Source of the DNA: Conchocele bisecta | Lineage: Eukaryota; Mollusca; Bivalvia; Lucinida; Thyasiridae | NCBI GenBank assembly: GCA_029237695.1 | Contig: CM055278.1 | Coordinates: 68,439,188 to 68,503,187 of the forward strand | Reading direction: 5' to 3' | Length of the DNA stretch: 64,000 bases | Part shown: piece after piece, positions 10,657-19,863 of the stretch | Layout: each line of letters begins with the position of its first letter | Position numbering within the stretch: position 1 is the first letter of the stretch | Notes under the pieces: model-generated | Told to the model about the DNA's origin: nothing | The model's input: only the letters and a program-made list of their open reading frames with translations | Database searches by the model: none | Position numbers and translations under genes: made by a program

Positions 10657-12573
10657 TCATTGTTTATGTTTCTCTGTGCAAAATGTGTGCATCATTTGAC
10701 CAACAGCCTTTCCCACTTTCACCACTATTGCTTTTTCATTTTCTGCTGATTTCTGTGACTTCTGTTTTTCAATTGTCATTTCAATCTTCCTCGCCAGTTT
10801 CCTCTTCTGTTTCTTATTGAGATCTACACCAAGTTTGTCTTCAAAATTATGTTTGCGTTTCAGAATCAATTCTTCATTGAACTGCCTTAAGTCATTTATA
10901 GTAGGCAGGTTCCTTGTGAAGTATTTCTGAACCTGTTTTGGTAACGTTTTACTTGATTTTCCACCTTCCAATGACTGTACACAATGTTGTTTATGTTTTT
11001 CAACATTTGTTATAAGGTCATATTTTCCCATATCCATGTTTGATGCATTGTTCATATTTTCATCAGTTATAATGTTACTGCCTAATCCACCAGAATGCCT
11101 GTTCTTTGTTTTCACAGATGTCCTTTCATGTTTACCTTTGCCTTGTGTCAATGTTTCACCCCCTACAAACGCATCTGATTCATTCACATTCACAATATCA
11201 CCTTCCATTGGTAGTTTTTTCTTACGTTTCATACATTTTTGTTTCCTGGTTGCACCTGTATCTGTGTACAATGTCACCTTATTCAAATCCACAACATCAT
11301 CTTCAACAGACAAACATTTCTTCTTACCTTTTCTACGTTTCTGTTCAAAAATCCTGCTTGCACCTTTAACCATACATGTCTTGTCCATGTCAACAATATC
11401 ATCATCAACAGAATGCTTTCTTTTCTTTGCTGCAGTTGACGTTCCAGTAGCTAGACCTTTCTCCACCTTCTTTGCGACTGATTTGCCTAACTTTCTATTA
11501 CCCTTACTCTTCCGTATGACAGATGCACCTAAATCAACAATTTCTTCTGCTATGTTGGCTTTGACCAATTTTTCCACCTTCACAATATTCTTAGCTTTTC
11601 TTTTAATTGGTTCACCAATGTCCTCACCTAGATCAATAGTTCCATCTGCCGATTTACTTTTCATCAGTTGGTCTATTTGTGTCACAAGGTCATGCTTGCG
11701 TTTTCTTTTTATTGGTTCACCAATATCTTCATTTAAGCCAATCAACATCTTTTTAATATCCACCTTCTTTGGCTCACCTAATGTTTCAGATGACTTATTC
11801 TCTGGATTCAAATGGTTAGATGTATCTGCCTGCAGACTTACATCATTTATATTTATCTGCTCCTTGTCAATACCAGAATTCTGTACATCACTCTGGGAAT
11901 CCCCAAATTCTATTTTTATCCATTCATCTAGGTCCTCTGGAAATGTTTCATCAGCTGGGAGCCAGCTAACAGGGGTGACCTGTAGAACACCAAGACAGGG
12001 AACCAGATGATTGTAGCATTTACACAAATGCGAGCACAGAGATTTACACAACATCCAAATCCTGGCAGTGAGTGACATTATAATCAGGTTCTGCGGTATC
12101 ATGTTACCCAGTTTGGTGTTCTGTTTTGCATGCAAGTATGTGACACGGCTATATATAGACGTCTGCATCAGCAGTCCGGCGGTACCCATAATCCTCGCAA
12201 GAGAAAACTCCATCGACTGGCGCGATGGCAGGAATACTGGGGCTTCACTGAAAACATCGTATCCGTCACACAAATTCACATAGACCTTAGACAGAAAACC
12301 TATCACATCCACTTCGTCTAGACGATTGAGGCAAGATTTAATCTGCTTCAGGCCCCTCATTGACTTTTCACTTCTAAACTGGTTACTCAGCTTGTAGATG
12401 ATACGACCAAGCACAAACTGTTCGGCAGTAAGGACGTTTATATGAGCTCTGAGAACGGAATCTGTTTTCTTTAATGTTTTTCTAGCCCGATTCAAAATCC
12501 CTTTGTTGTTCTCGGTCAATGACACCTGTAGTGTGCATTCCGGTGGTCTGGGCAGGTTCCTTCGCTTCCACAT
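10657..12573 (-). CDS. NEPRO: NEPRO-like nucleolar protein, single-exon frame of 638 codons
   Basis: This is an uninterrupted 638-codon frame. The first ATG (12571-12573) follows an in-frame TAG and a TTG-initiated stretch and has A at -3, so I start there. Residues ~1-225 resemble the NEPRO domain (old DUF4477): a helical region ending in 'LTARIWMLCKSLCSHL' and 'VSWLPADETFPEDLDEW', comparable to the conserved Trp/Pro-rich end of the vertebrate domain. Residues ~225-540 are low-complexity, Lys-rich and acidic, with a duplicated 'EDIGEPIKRK' about 35 residues apart (~281 and ~317). The C-terminus has 'LPKQVQKYFTRNLPTIND' and a basic coiled segment. Vertebrate NEPRO (~570 aa) is nucleolar and linked to RNase MRP/P and pre-rRNA processing. 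On the minus strand, ATTAAA-like signals lie ~43 and ~72 bases past the stop. Lack of introns could mean a retrocopy, but the frame is intact. The family call is from memory. Confidence 0.65.
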   Translation of the reverse strand: MWKRRNLPRPPECTLQVSLTENNKGILNRARKTLKKTDSVLRAHINVLTAEQFVLGRIIYKLSNQFRSEKSMRGLKQIKSCLNRLDEVDVIGFLSKVYVNLCDGYDVFSEAPVFLPSRQSMEFSLARIMGTAGLLMQTSIYSRVTYLHAKQNTKLGNMIPQNLIIMSLTARIWMLCKSLCSHLCKCYNHLVPCLGVLQVTPVSWLPADETFPEDLDEWIKIEFGDSQSDVQNSGIDKEQININDVSLQADTSNHLNPENKSSETLGEPKKVDIKKMLIGLNEDIGEPIKRKRKHDLVTQIDQLMKSKSADGTIDLGEDIGEPIKRKAKNIVKVEKLVKANIAEEIVDLGASVIRKSKGNRKLGKSVAKKVEKGLATGTSTAAKKRKHSVDDDIVDMDKTCMVKGASRIFEQKRRKGKKKCLSVEDDVVDLNKVTLYTDTGATRKQKCMKRKKKLPMEGDIVNVNESDAFVGGETLTQGKGKHERTSVKTKNRHSGGLGSNIITDENMNNASNMDMGKYDLITNVEKHKQHCVQSLEGGKSSKTLPKQVQKYFTRNLPTINDLRQFNEELILKRKHNFEDKLGVDLNKKQKRKLARKIEMTIEKQKSQKSAENEKAIVVKVGKAVGQMMHTFCTEKHKQ

Positions 12574-12815
12574 GATCACTGTATGAAATATATCCAACTA
12601 CAAACACCTAGCTATACAATCACTCATTGCGCTCGCAACTGAATCCCAACTGAAGCTCTATAGGACATAGCACTGAACTCTCAAATTAAGTTCTACGACA
12701 CGCAATAAAAAGTTCAATAAAAGGTAACATGTCACTAAATTCAGTAAATGAACACAGTATGTAGTCAACTAATGTACAGTAAATCACTCTTGATCATGTG
12801 GGTCTTCATACAACC
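12574..12815. other. Upstream region of the NEPRO-like gene
   Basis: Presumed 5' UTR/promoter side of the minus-strand gene. No TATA box or repeat that I can defend was seen. Confidence 0.35.
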
Positions 12816-13089
12816 TGAAATAAAAGAGGGAATCATTGAAAAATTGGTTGTTCACAAAATACATGTTACAGGTTTTTATATAAACTTACATGCATATTTA
12901 ACAGCCCAGGTTTTGGGGCGCATGTTACAAAATTGATTATTTAACCATGTTAACCATTATTCATGGCCAATCTTTTATTAAATAAATTTAGCAAATATCA
13001 CAGTGTCAAAATATGATAATAAAATGTACTTTCTTTTTTTACATCAAATCATTTATAATTTTACAGATTTGATTCCCTCTTTTATTTCA
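12816..13089. mobile_element. MITE with perfect 20-bp terminal inverted repeats
   Basis: 'tgaaataaaagagggaatca' at 12816-12835 is the exact complement of 13070-13089. The 274-bp interior is AT-rich and non-coding. No target duplication is obvious. Confidence 0.75.
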
Positions 13090-13544
13090 TATAAATGTAA
13101 ACAAGACAAGAAAAACTGGACTTGTCAGTAAGCATGGGTTTACATAATACCCCAGTGGGCCACAGCAACAAATATTTCTGATGCCTGTAACAAGAGCATG
13201 AGATGCATATCTGGCACAAAAACGTGCAATAGAATTGGAGCTACATAGGCCAAAAACGTGAGGATGAGGCAGACAAGGTGGTCGCCTCATCTGTCATTTT
13301 GCCAATTATGCTAACAATTAAACAAATCCCCGGGGTGATGGCGGAGAGAATGCTGCCTGACCCACATATCAGAACTTGGTTCGCCTCGTCTGTTTTTTTC
13401 CTCTGGTTACGGCTTTGATCAGATCACATTTTGTTATTGTGGCACATACCTTAACGACAGTATTATCCTCCAGCATTTTGTCTGGTAAGAGCAGCTCTAA
13501 TAGTTCATGTTTCTCTCCAGAGGACGTTGCTATGCACAGACCTG
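13090..13544. other. Repeat fragment region
   Basis: Contains 'cttgtcagtaagcatgggtttac' (about 13120), a diverged copy of a phrase also found inside the LINE at ~17850 ('ttgtcagtaagcaggggc'), so a dispersed repeat. The minus-strand frame 13087-13290 overlaps this repeat and I do not call it a gene. Confidence 0.45.
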
Positions 13545-13912
13545 CAGTGTATATTCAGAGATCCAGATAATGCGCGTATTGGCGTATTTTACGTACTTCT
13601 TTTCCAGAATACGCATTATCAAAAGTGGAAGTACAAAATTTTCACACCAATGTGAAAATACGCATTCAAATTGTGTAGTGGAAATACTATAATACAGTTG
13701 AAAATGTACTTGGTTGAGCTGTATTACAGTATAAATACTGAATCAGTAATAATACACTCATATAAATGAATGTTTAAATTTGTTTTGTTCATTTATTCCC
13801 TATGTAATAACGAAGAAAATCAATAATCCATGTGTAAAATAAAATACGCATTTAATTTGAAATCAGGGGGTACAATACTCTTTAGACACAAAGCTTATCT
13901 GGAGATATATTG
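13545..13912. mobile_element. MITE, family A-variant (copy 1)
   Basis: Begins 'cagagatccagataatgcg' and ends 'gcttatctggaga', giving imperfect terminal repeats of the CAGAGCTCCAGATAAG type. The interior ('ttgagctgtattacagtat', 'aatgaatgtttaaatt', 'aggtacaatactctttaga'-like) matches 47080-47355 and partly 16513-16640 and 36360-36575. Confidence 0.65.
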
Positions 13913-14052
13913 ATGGTCATACCGTCAAGTGTACTAAGTATGAAGATCTGGAAACTGCAGAAATAATTTGCCAGTCAAGCAATATGTGACAGACAGGTGT
14001 GAATACTAATGTTCCTGACTGTCGAATACACGTTTTGAGTTCTTAATCATTT

Positions 14053-14301
14053 TTAACCCTTTGAACCTGAAAGCCCGCTATATCGGTTTATGCAAACAGT
14101 GCAGATCCAGATGAGCCGGCTCGTAACGAGCCGTCTCATCAGGATCTGCACTGTTTGAAAGTAATTTTCATATTTTTGAGAACAACAAATACCCCCTTTT
14201 TATAAATGGAATAGTCTGAAAATCATTTTGCGATGATTGGATTGGTTGCAAAATTAACATATCGCAGCCCATTCAGTTACTTAGAGGGGTGAAAGGGTTA
14301 A
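14053..14301. mobile_element. Palindromic TTAA-flanked MITE, family C (copy 1)
   Basis: TTAA at 14053-14056 and 14298-14301 bracket ends 'ccctttgaacc' and 'ggtgaaaggg'. The core is a hairpin: 'agatccagatgagccggctc' facing 'gagccgtctcatcaggatct'. Other copies: 39246, 48459, 49261, 52745, 53135 (diverged), 58731 and 63100 (diverged). TTAA plus CCCTTT is the usual terminus of piggyBac-type elements. Confidence 0.75.
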
Positions 14302-14460
14302 TCATGAAATTCGATGCTACCCAACATGCCTATGATGTTAACTCTTTCAAGATGACAGACCACACTCCACTTTTGCAAATATTGTAGTTCCAGGTGAGCC
14401 AGCTCAGACATAATGACAATCTCATACAGGTCTCCACACTATTGAAAATGTTCTAATATG

Positions 14461-14695
14461 TGGCTGTGACTGGAGAAATGGGCTTATCGCTTTTGCGACC
14501 AGTGTAGATCCAGATCAGCAGTCTGTGCATCCGGACAGTCTGATCAGGATGTGCACTGTTTATCATTCCATCAATGAAACACTTGTCATGCTTCTAACAA
14601 ATAATATAGATCACTATCCGGCTACGTGTTAGATCAGGAGCTACACTGGTCACAAATCTCATAAGCCCCATTTCTCCAATCATGGCCACATATTT
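14461..14695. mobile_element. Palindromic MITE, family G (copy 1)
   Basis: Arms 'gtggctgtgactggagaaat' and, inverted at the right end, 'ctccaatcatggccac', with an inner pair 'ttgcgaccagtgtag' and 'ctacactggtcacaaa'. Other copies lie at 31645, 38850, 50693 (part), 58207, 60278 (part) and 63335 (trace). Confidence 0.75.
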
Positions 14696-14801
14696 GTATA
14701 ACAAGATCACATTTTTAATTTAATAATGAAATAGTGCAGACAGTGACAAATCATTACATGCCAAATACGAAGGGCAGTTGTGGGTACTACAGACCTACAT
14801 A

Positions 14802-15208
14802 CAGAGCTCCAGATAAGCTGCGTATTTGAGTAAATACCCAATTAAAATGGCCAAAAACCCAATTGAAATCAGAAGTAGTGAGTATCAAAAATCAATGGAA
14901 AAATTGTGGTACCTTTATCATGCTGCAGAAAACAATAGACAGACCACAAATATAGCATATTTTTCTTATTTTTCCATGAAAACACATCTTGGTATTTCAT
15001 TAGAATTGTCTCCAATGAGACAATTCTAATGAAATGCCAAGACATGTTTTCATTTTGAAACAAACTACTTAGTATTCAATAATTGCTGTCTGTTGATGTG
15101 TAAACAGTAGTGATTTTATTTTACCCAATTAACATTTTGAAATACCCAATTGCTTCAGAAATGATGGAGTAACAATACTCAATTACTAATGCCTTATCTG
15201 GAGCCCTG
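14802..15208. mobile_element. hAT-like palindromic MITE, family A (copy 1)
   Basis: The ends 'cagagctccagataag' (14802) and 'cttatctggagccctg' (to 15208) are inverted repeats. 'ctacata' flanks both ends, a possible target duplication. The centre is the hairpin 'cattagaattgtctcc' and 'gagacaattctaatg'. Arms carry 'taccacaa'-type and 'ttgcttcagaaatgatggag' segments shared with the copies at 30278, 33217, 34094, 50625 and 59327. Confidence 0.8.
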
Positions 15209-15704
15209 CTACATATATATATTTTTCATATTTTTCATGTGCAAACAGTGTAGATCTAGATGTGTTGCCTCAAAATGAGTGGTCTCAGTTTGTGGTCACA
15301 TGTAGTTTTAATGAACATTCTTACAAAATTATCCCTTTTATCATCAATGTAATGAATTGTCTCCAATGAGACAATTCTAATGAAATGCCAAGACATGTTT
15401 TCATTTTGAAACAAACTACTTAGTATTCAATAATTGCTGTCTGTAGATGTGTAAACAGTAGTGATTTTATTTTACCCAATTAACATTTTGAAATACCCAA
15501 TTGCTTCAGAAATGATGGAGTAACAATACTCAATTACTAATGCCTTATCTGGAGCCCTGCTACATATATATATTTTTCATATTTTTCATGTGCAAACAGT
15601 GTAGATCTAGATGTGTTGCCTCAAAACGAGTGGTCTCAGTTTGTGGTCACATGTAGTTTTAATGAACATTCTTACAAAATTATCCCTTTTATCATCAATG
15701 TAAT
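15003..15704. repeat. 351-bp direct tandem duplication across a MITE edge
   Basis: 15003-15353 and 15354-15704 are near-identical (for example 'ctgttgatg' against 'ctgtagatg', 'caaaatgag' against 'caaaacgag'). Each unit contains the right half of the family A MITE plus ~145 bp of right-flanking DNA, so the duplication is younger than the MITE insertion. Confidence 0.9.
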
Positions 15705-15756
15705 AGTCTGATAAGTTAGCATGGAAAAGCTATTCCAGTTACTGAGGGTGGACCAG

Positions 15757-16044
15757 TAGCCTATTTCATCAACATTGCAAAGTATACTTTACTAGCAAAG
15801 TATACTTTGAGGGAGTAATCATTTATTTTTCCTGAAATGGATTATTTCATATAGAACTAACAAATGCATATATTTCATGATTATACTGAATTTATTACAT
15901 TATCACAGCCAAATTGGCTGTGATAATGTAATAAATTCAGTATAATAAAAATTAATAAATTTATCATAAAATTGAAAATTTCTCCCTCAAAGTATACTTT
16001 GCTACTAAAGTATACTTTGCAATGTTGATGAAATAGGCTACAGG
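15757..16044. mobile_element. Palindromic MITE, family E (copy 1)
   Basis: The ends 'gtagcctatttcatcaacat' and its complement 'atgttgatgaaataggctac' enclose repeated 'aaagtatacttt' motifs. The core is a long perfect hairpin: 'tttattacattatcacagcc' facing 'ggctgtgataatgtaataaa'. Other copies are at 33805 (left-truncated) and 47967. Confidence 0.85.
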
Positions 16045-16277
16045 TGATTGTGGATAGTGCACTCACTTTTATTGTCTATCCACTCAAGTGCTGAGATTGG
16101 CTGCTGCATGTCGAACATGGACAAATTCTTATATCTGCAAAGTAATTAATGACAACATGTCAAACATCATGAATACATTATTATGACAACATGAATCAGG
16201 TTTTGCGCTTGTTAGTGTCTTAAATATTCTGCAGAGAAATATAGCATGACATTTCAACTAATATTAAGATCATACAA

Positions 16278-16359
16278 CAGGGATTCCGCTGGGGAAAATA
16301 AAAAAATCGCCACTTCAAAAAAAAATAAAACAATTGGCGATAAAAAATTACAATTTTCG

Positions 16360-16393
<34 letters not shown>

Positions 16394-16505
16394 AATTTAT
16401 TCTTTTTCGAAAATTGTAATTTTTTTATCGCCAATTAATTTGTTATCGCCAATTGTTTATTTTTATCGCCAATTGCGAGAATGGCGATCGCCAGCGGAAT
16501 CCCTG
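16278..16505. mobile_element. MITE, family B (copy 1), CAGGGATTCCGCTGG ends
   Basis: Terminal repeats 'cagggattccgctgg' and 'ccagcggaatccctg'. The interior is A-rich with repeated 'atcgccaattg' on the right arm and a poly-A tract near 16360-16391. Flanks 'atacaa'/'gtacaa' suggest a 5-6-bp target duplication. Confidence 0.8.
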
Positions 16506-16507
16506 GT

Positions 16508-16645
16508 ACAACAATCAGAGCTCCAGAGAAATTATGATCTAAAGAGTATTATACACCAATATTATTATACACCCATATACGCACCTAATGCGTATTTTAC
16601 TTTTACAAATGTATTATTGATTTTCCTCCTTATTAAAGAGGGAAC
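16508..16645. mobile_element. Truncated family A-variant MITE
   Basis: 'cagagctccagagaaatta' at 16517, then 'aaagagtattatacacc', 'taatgcgtattttac' and 'attattgattttcctcc' match the complement of the right half of 13545-13912. Confidence 0.5.
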
Positions 16646-16683
16646 AAATGATAAAAAATAAAAAATATTTGAAAAAAAATGAC

Positions 16684-16887
16684 TTAACCCTTAGACTGCT
16701 GCTCAAAACAATTGTCGTCTGCTGTTGCTTTTATATCTTGCCTTATTTCTCAATAAAAACATGGTTTGACAGCACTTTAAACGCATGTTGTAAATTATTA
16801 TAAAGTACTGTCAAAGCATGTTTTTGATGATAAAAATAAAAATAAACAGCAGACGACAAAAAAATAAGATAGCAGTCTAAGGGTTAA
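16684..16887. mobile_element. Palindromic TTAA-flanked MITE, family F (copy 2)
   Basis: TTAA at 16684-16687 and 16884-16887. Ends 'cccttagactgctg' and 'agcagtctaaggg', with inner pairs 'gtcgtctgctgtt'/'aacagcagacgac' and 'tttgacagcacttta'/'aaagtactgtcaaa'. Confidence 0.8.
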
Positions 16888-17328
16888 TTGAGCTGCAGAA
16901 TGCTTTTTGCAGCTCTACTAACATGGGCGGACCCGGTGCGCGCAACCCCTCCCCCCCCCCACCCCCTAAAATTCTCAGAGTAAAGATTTTTTACAAGTTA
17001 CAAGGCACGTTTCTACGGTCGTTGTCTTATTGTTTAAAAATTTAAAACGTTTTCAATCAAAAACATGTCTAAACATACTGCAGCCCTTCCAGCACAATGA
17101 AAAAAAAATATAGGATTTTTTTCAAAAAAATATAGGACACTATATCTGGCCTCCCAACACCCCTTCTAGCCAGCCGCATTCCACCACAAATCATTTATTT
17201 GTGCAAATAAGTCATTTACCTTAACGTATTACATTAAAAAAGGGATTTTTGAAAAACAATTAAGAATGAATTGGCACACATCATGGTACTACATAAATTA
17301 ATTTTGTTGAAATGATGTCAACATCACA
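16888..17328. other. Unassigned interval
   Basis: Contains a C-run (~16950-16960) and AT-rich sequence. Nothing coding and no repeat partner was recognised in this window. Confidence 0.4.
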
Positions 17329-17845
17329 TTAATAAATCGTCACTAAACTTTGCACACAATCGTGGATATCATTCACAAATATGATAAATAAAACAGGTCC
17401 GAGAACACTTCCTTGCGGAACACCGCTAACAACATCTTTCCATGACGCTTTTTCTCCATTGATGGCAACTTGCTGTCTTCGAGATGTGAGAATGTCTGAT
17501 ATCCAGCTGTGCACCTTTCCCTGTATACCATATGCTGACAATTTCTGTAGTAAGCGAGGATGTGAAACTTTGTCAAATGCTTTTGCAAGATCTAAATATA
17601 TAGTGTCCCAGCTTTCCTTATTTTCAATATAGTTTGACCAGTCTTCCATAACCTCCAACAACTGAATAACACATGATCTTCCTGAACGGAATCCAAATTG
17701 TACATCTGATAATAAATGATTGTCATTAAGATCATGATGGCTTATAATAAATTTCCGTACAAGTTTTTCAAGCAGTTTGCACTTAATTGAAGTCGGACTA
17801 ACAGGGCGGTAGTTGCCAGCTTCTGGTCTAGAACCCTTCTTAAAC

Positions 17846-18350
17846 TAGATTTGTCAGTAAGCAGGGGCTTACGGAATACCGCGTCAGCCCTGACCTAGAA
17901 TGAATTCCAGCTCGCATACTATCATTTTCAGATAAAAGACTATGTCAGCACATATGGAGAGTGCGATGGTGGTTCCAGTTGAAAAAAGCAAACTAGACAT
18001 TCTAAGTCCGTGACCTTGACCCCTGGCATAAATGGGGGTCGTAGGTTTGTTGCAGAATGATGTATGAGTGTCAGAGAAGGGCCGGGTAAAATATCACTGC
18101 ATTCCGCAAAGGGAAAGAGAAGTTATAAGGAAATTTACATTTGTTAAGTTTTAGTTTTTTTCTAAGTTTATAAGTCCGTGACCTTGAGCCCTGGCATAAA
18201 TGGGGGTCGTAGGTTTATTGCAGAATGATGTATGAATGTCAGAGAAGGGGCGGGTAAAATATGAAAGATTTCCGCAAAGGGAAAGAGAAGTTAAAAGGAA
18301 ATTTACAATTGTTAAGTTTTGTGACGGACGGTGTAATAATGTAATAATGG
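17846..18350. mobile_element. Insertion splitting the LINE reverse transcriptase
   Basis: The coding sense breaks between 'KDARVYT' (right side) and 'FKKGSR' (left side). The intervening ~500 bp begins with the dispersed phrase 'ttgtcagtaagcaggggc' and holds two direct ~165-bp repeats (about 18005-18153 and 18172-18320: 'gtccgtgaccttga', 'ctggcataaatgggggtcg', 'gaatgatgtatga'). Confidence 0.65.
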
Positions 18351-19118
18351 TGTAAACACGGGCATCTTTCCATTCCTTCGGTATCTGTCCGCTTTCCAAT
18401 GATTTTTTTAATAATAATGTTAGTGGTACAAATATCGTTTGTGACATGGATTTTAACAATAACGGATGAATGTTGTCAGGACCCATCGATTTACTAGTGT
18501 CAAGTTGGTGCAAAAGCTTCTGAACATATGATTCACAAATATCAATATTTTCCAAGGGCATTGTGAATTGTTTGTCATGGAATGTAGGTAGGGCGTTTCC
18601 ATCAGCTTGTGTGAACACGCTTGAGAAGAACTCGTTTAACACTCCTGCTTTTTTTTTGTCTGTCCGAGTTAGTGTATTATCATCTTTCTTAAGATTCAAA
18701 ACACCAGATCTTGATTTTGTCTTTTTCTTGACATACCTCCAGAAATGTTTTGGTTCTGTTTTAGCCTTTGAAGCTATAAGTTTTTCAAAATTACGCTTTG
18801 TGGATTTGATTGTCTCATTAGATTTGTTGCGGATTAACTTATAATTCTGAAAATCGTACTCCCTCTTCGTAGCTAAATATTTTGACCAAGCATGTCTTTT
18901 TTCTTTAATCGCCAGTAGGGCATTTCCATTCATCCATAATGGTTTGGGTTTATGTCCAGGTTTGTGTTGACAAGTTGGCACAAATTTATTCACTCTCCTC
19001 ATACTGACTGCTCCTTAAATATATTCCATATTTCCTGTGTACAACAGTCTTCAAACTTACTTTCCCAATCAATAATTCCCCATTCCTCAGCAAAACCGTC
19101 AATATCGCATTTAGTGTA

Positions 19119-19863
19119 CAGGTCATTCTCGTTATCTCGAAGTCGAATGGACTGGTGAAAATATATCGACATATTCGAACTTCGAGATAACAATTCGCCA
19201 AATTTCTCGAAAACAAAACCGAACAAAAATCGCTTCAGAAATGCTTCTCTACTTTATTCATAAATCATAAATCGCTCACTTTCGTTTTACACAATGTGTA
19301 TGTTACTAAATATATCAAATATGTTTCTTACAATTTCCGGCGAATTACACACAATTTGTTTATGCTTTTTCGCAGCTACTGAGCTAGTGTAAACAAGCGA
19401 TTTTCAACACACATGTACATGTAATACACATCAATGACTAATCATTACATCTACGATTTACTTATTGCTGCACAGTTTAATTCATTTTTCTGTTAAAAGA
19501 GATTTGATATGACATTAAGTTTAGTTTATTAATTATGGTTTTAAGTGAACTGCTTTAAATGGACATGCTTTCTTTGGTTTCTATAGACGTGTGAAAACTA
19601 ACCCGAGATAATCACGCTGATTCAGACTTGGCGGAGCAGGGCGCTTAATTTTCGCACGACATATCAGAATACAAATGTGCAGGAAACCTACTATCGGGAC
19701 TCGATTTCCACTTCGACTAAACCGATATATCGACATATCCGATATCGAGTTATCATGAGTAAAATATATGATCTATATAGGGAATTTTGCCGGGACCTGG
19801 GACGTATATCGAGATAAGCAGGTATATCGAGATAAACGATATCGAGATAATGAGATTCAGCTG
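19119..19863. mobile_element. TA-flanked MITE in the LINE (pogo/Tigger-like ends)
   Basis: LINE sequence is interrupted exactly between TA at 19117-19118 and TA at 19864-19865. The ends read 'caggtcattctcgttatctc' and, complemented from the right, 'cagctgaatctcattatctc', followed by repeated 'tatcga' motifs at both ends. TA duplication and CAG-start termini fit Tc1/mariner-pogo type elements. The interior is non-coding. Confidence 0.75.

Noticed and set aside
11036..12010. 324-codon plus-strand frame
   Set aside because: Antisense shadow of the NEPRO-like frame; Ser/Phe-rich composition typical of antisense to Lys/Glu-rich coding sequence.
12595..12597. Start of the NEPRO-like frame at 12597
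   Set aside because: That codon is TTG directly after an in-frame TAG; the first ATG is at 12571-12573 with a good context.
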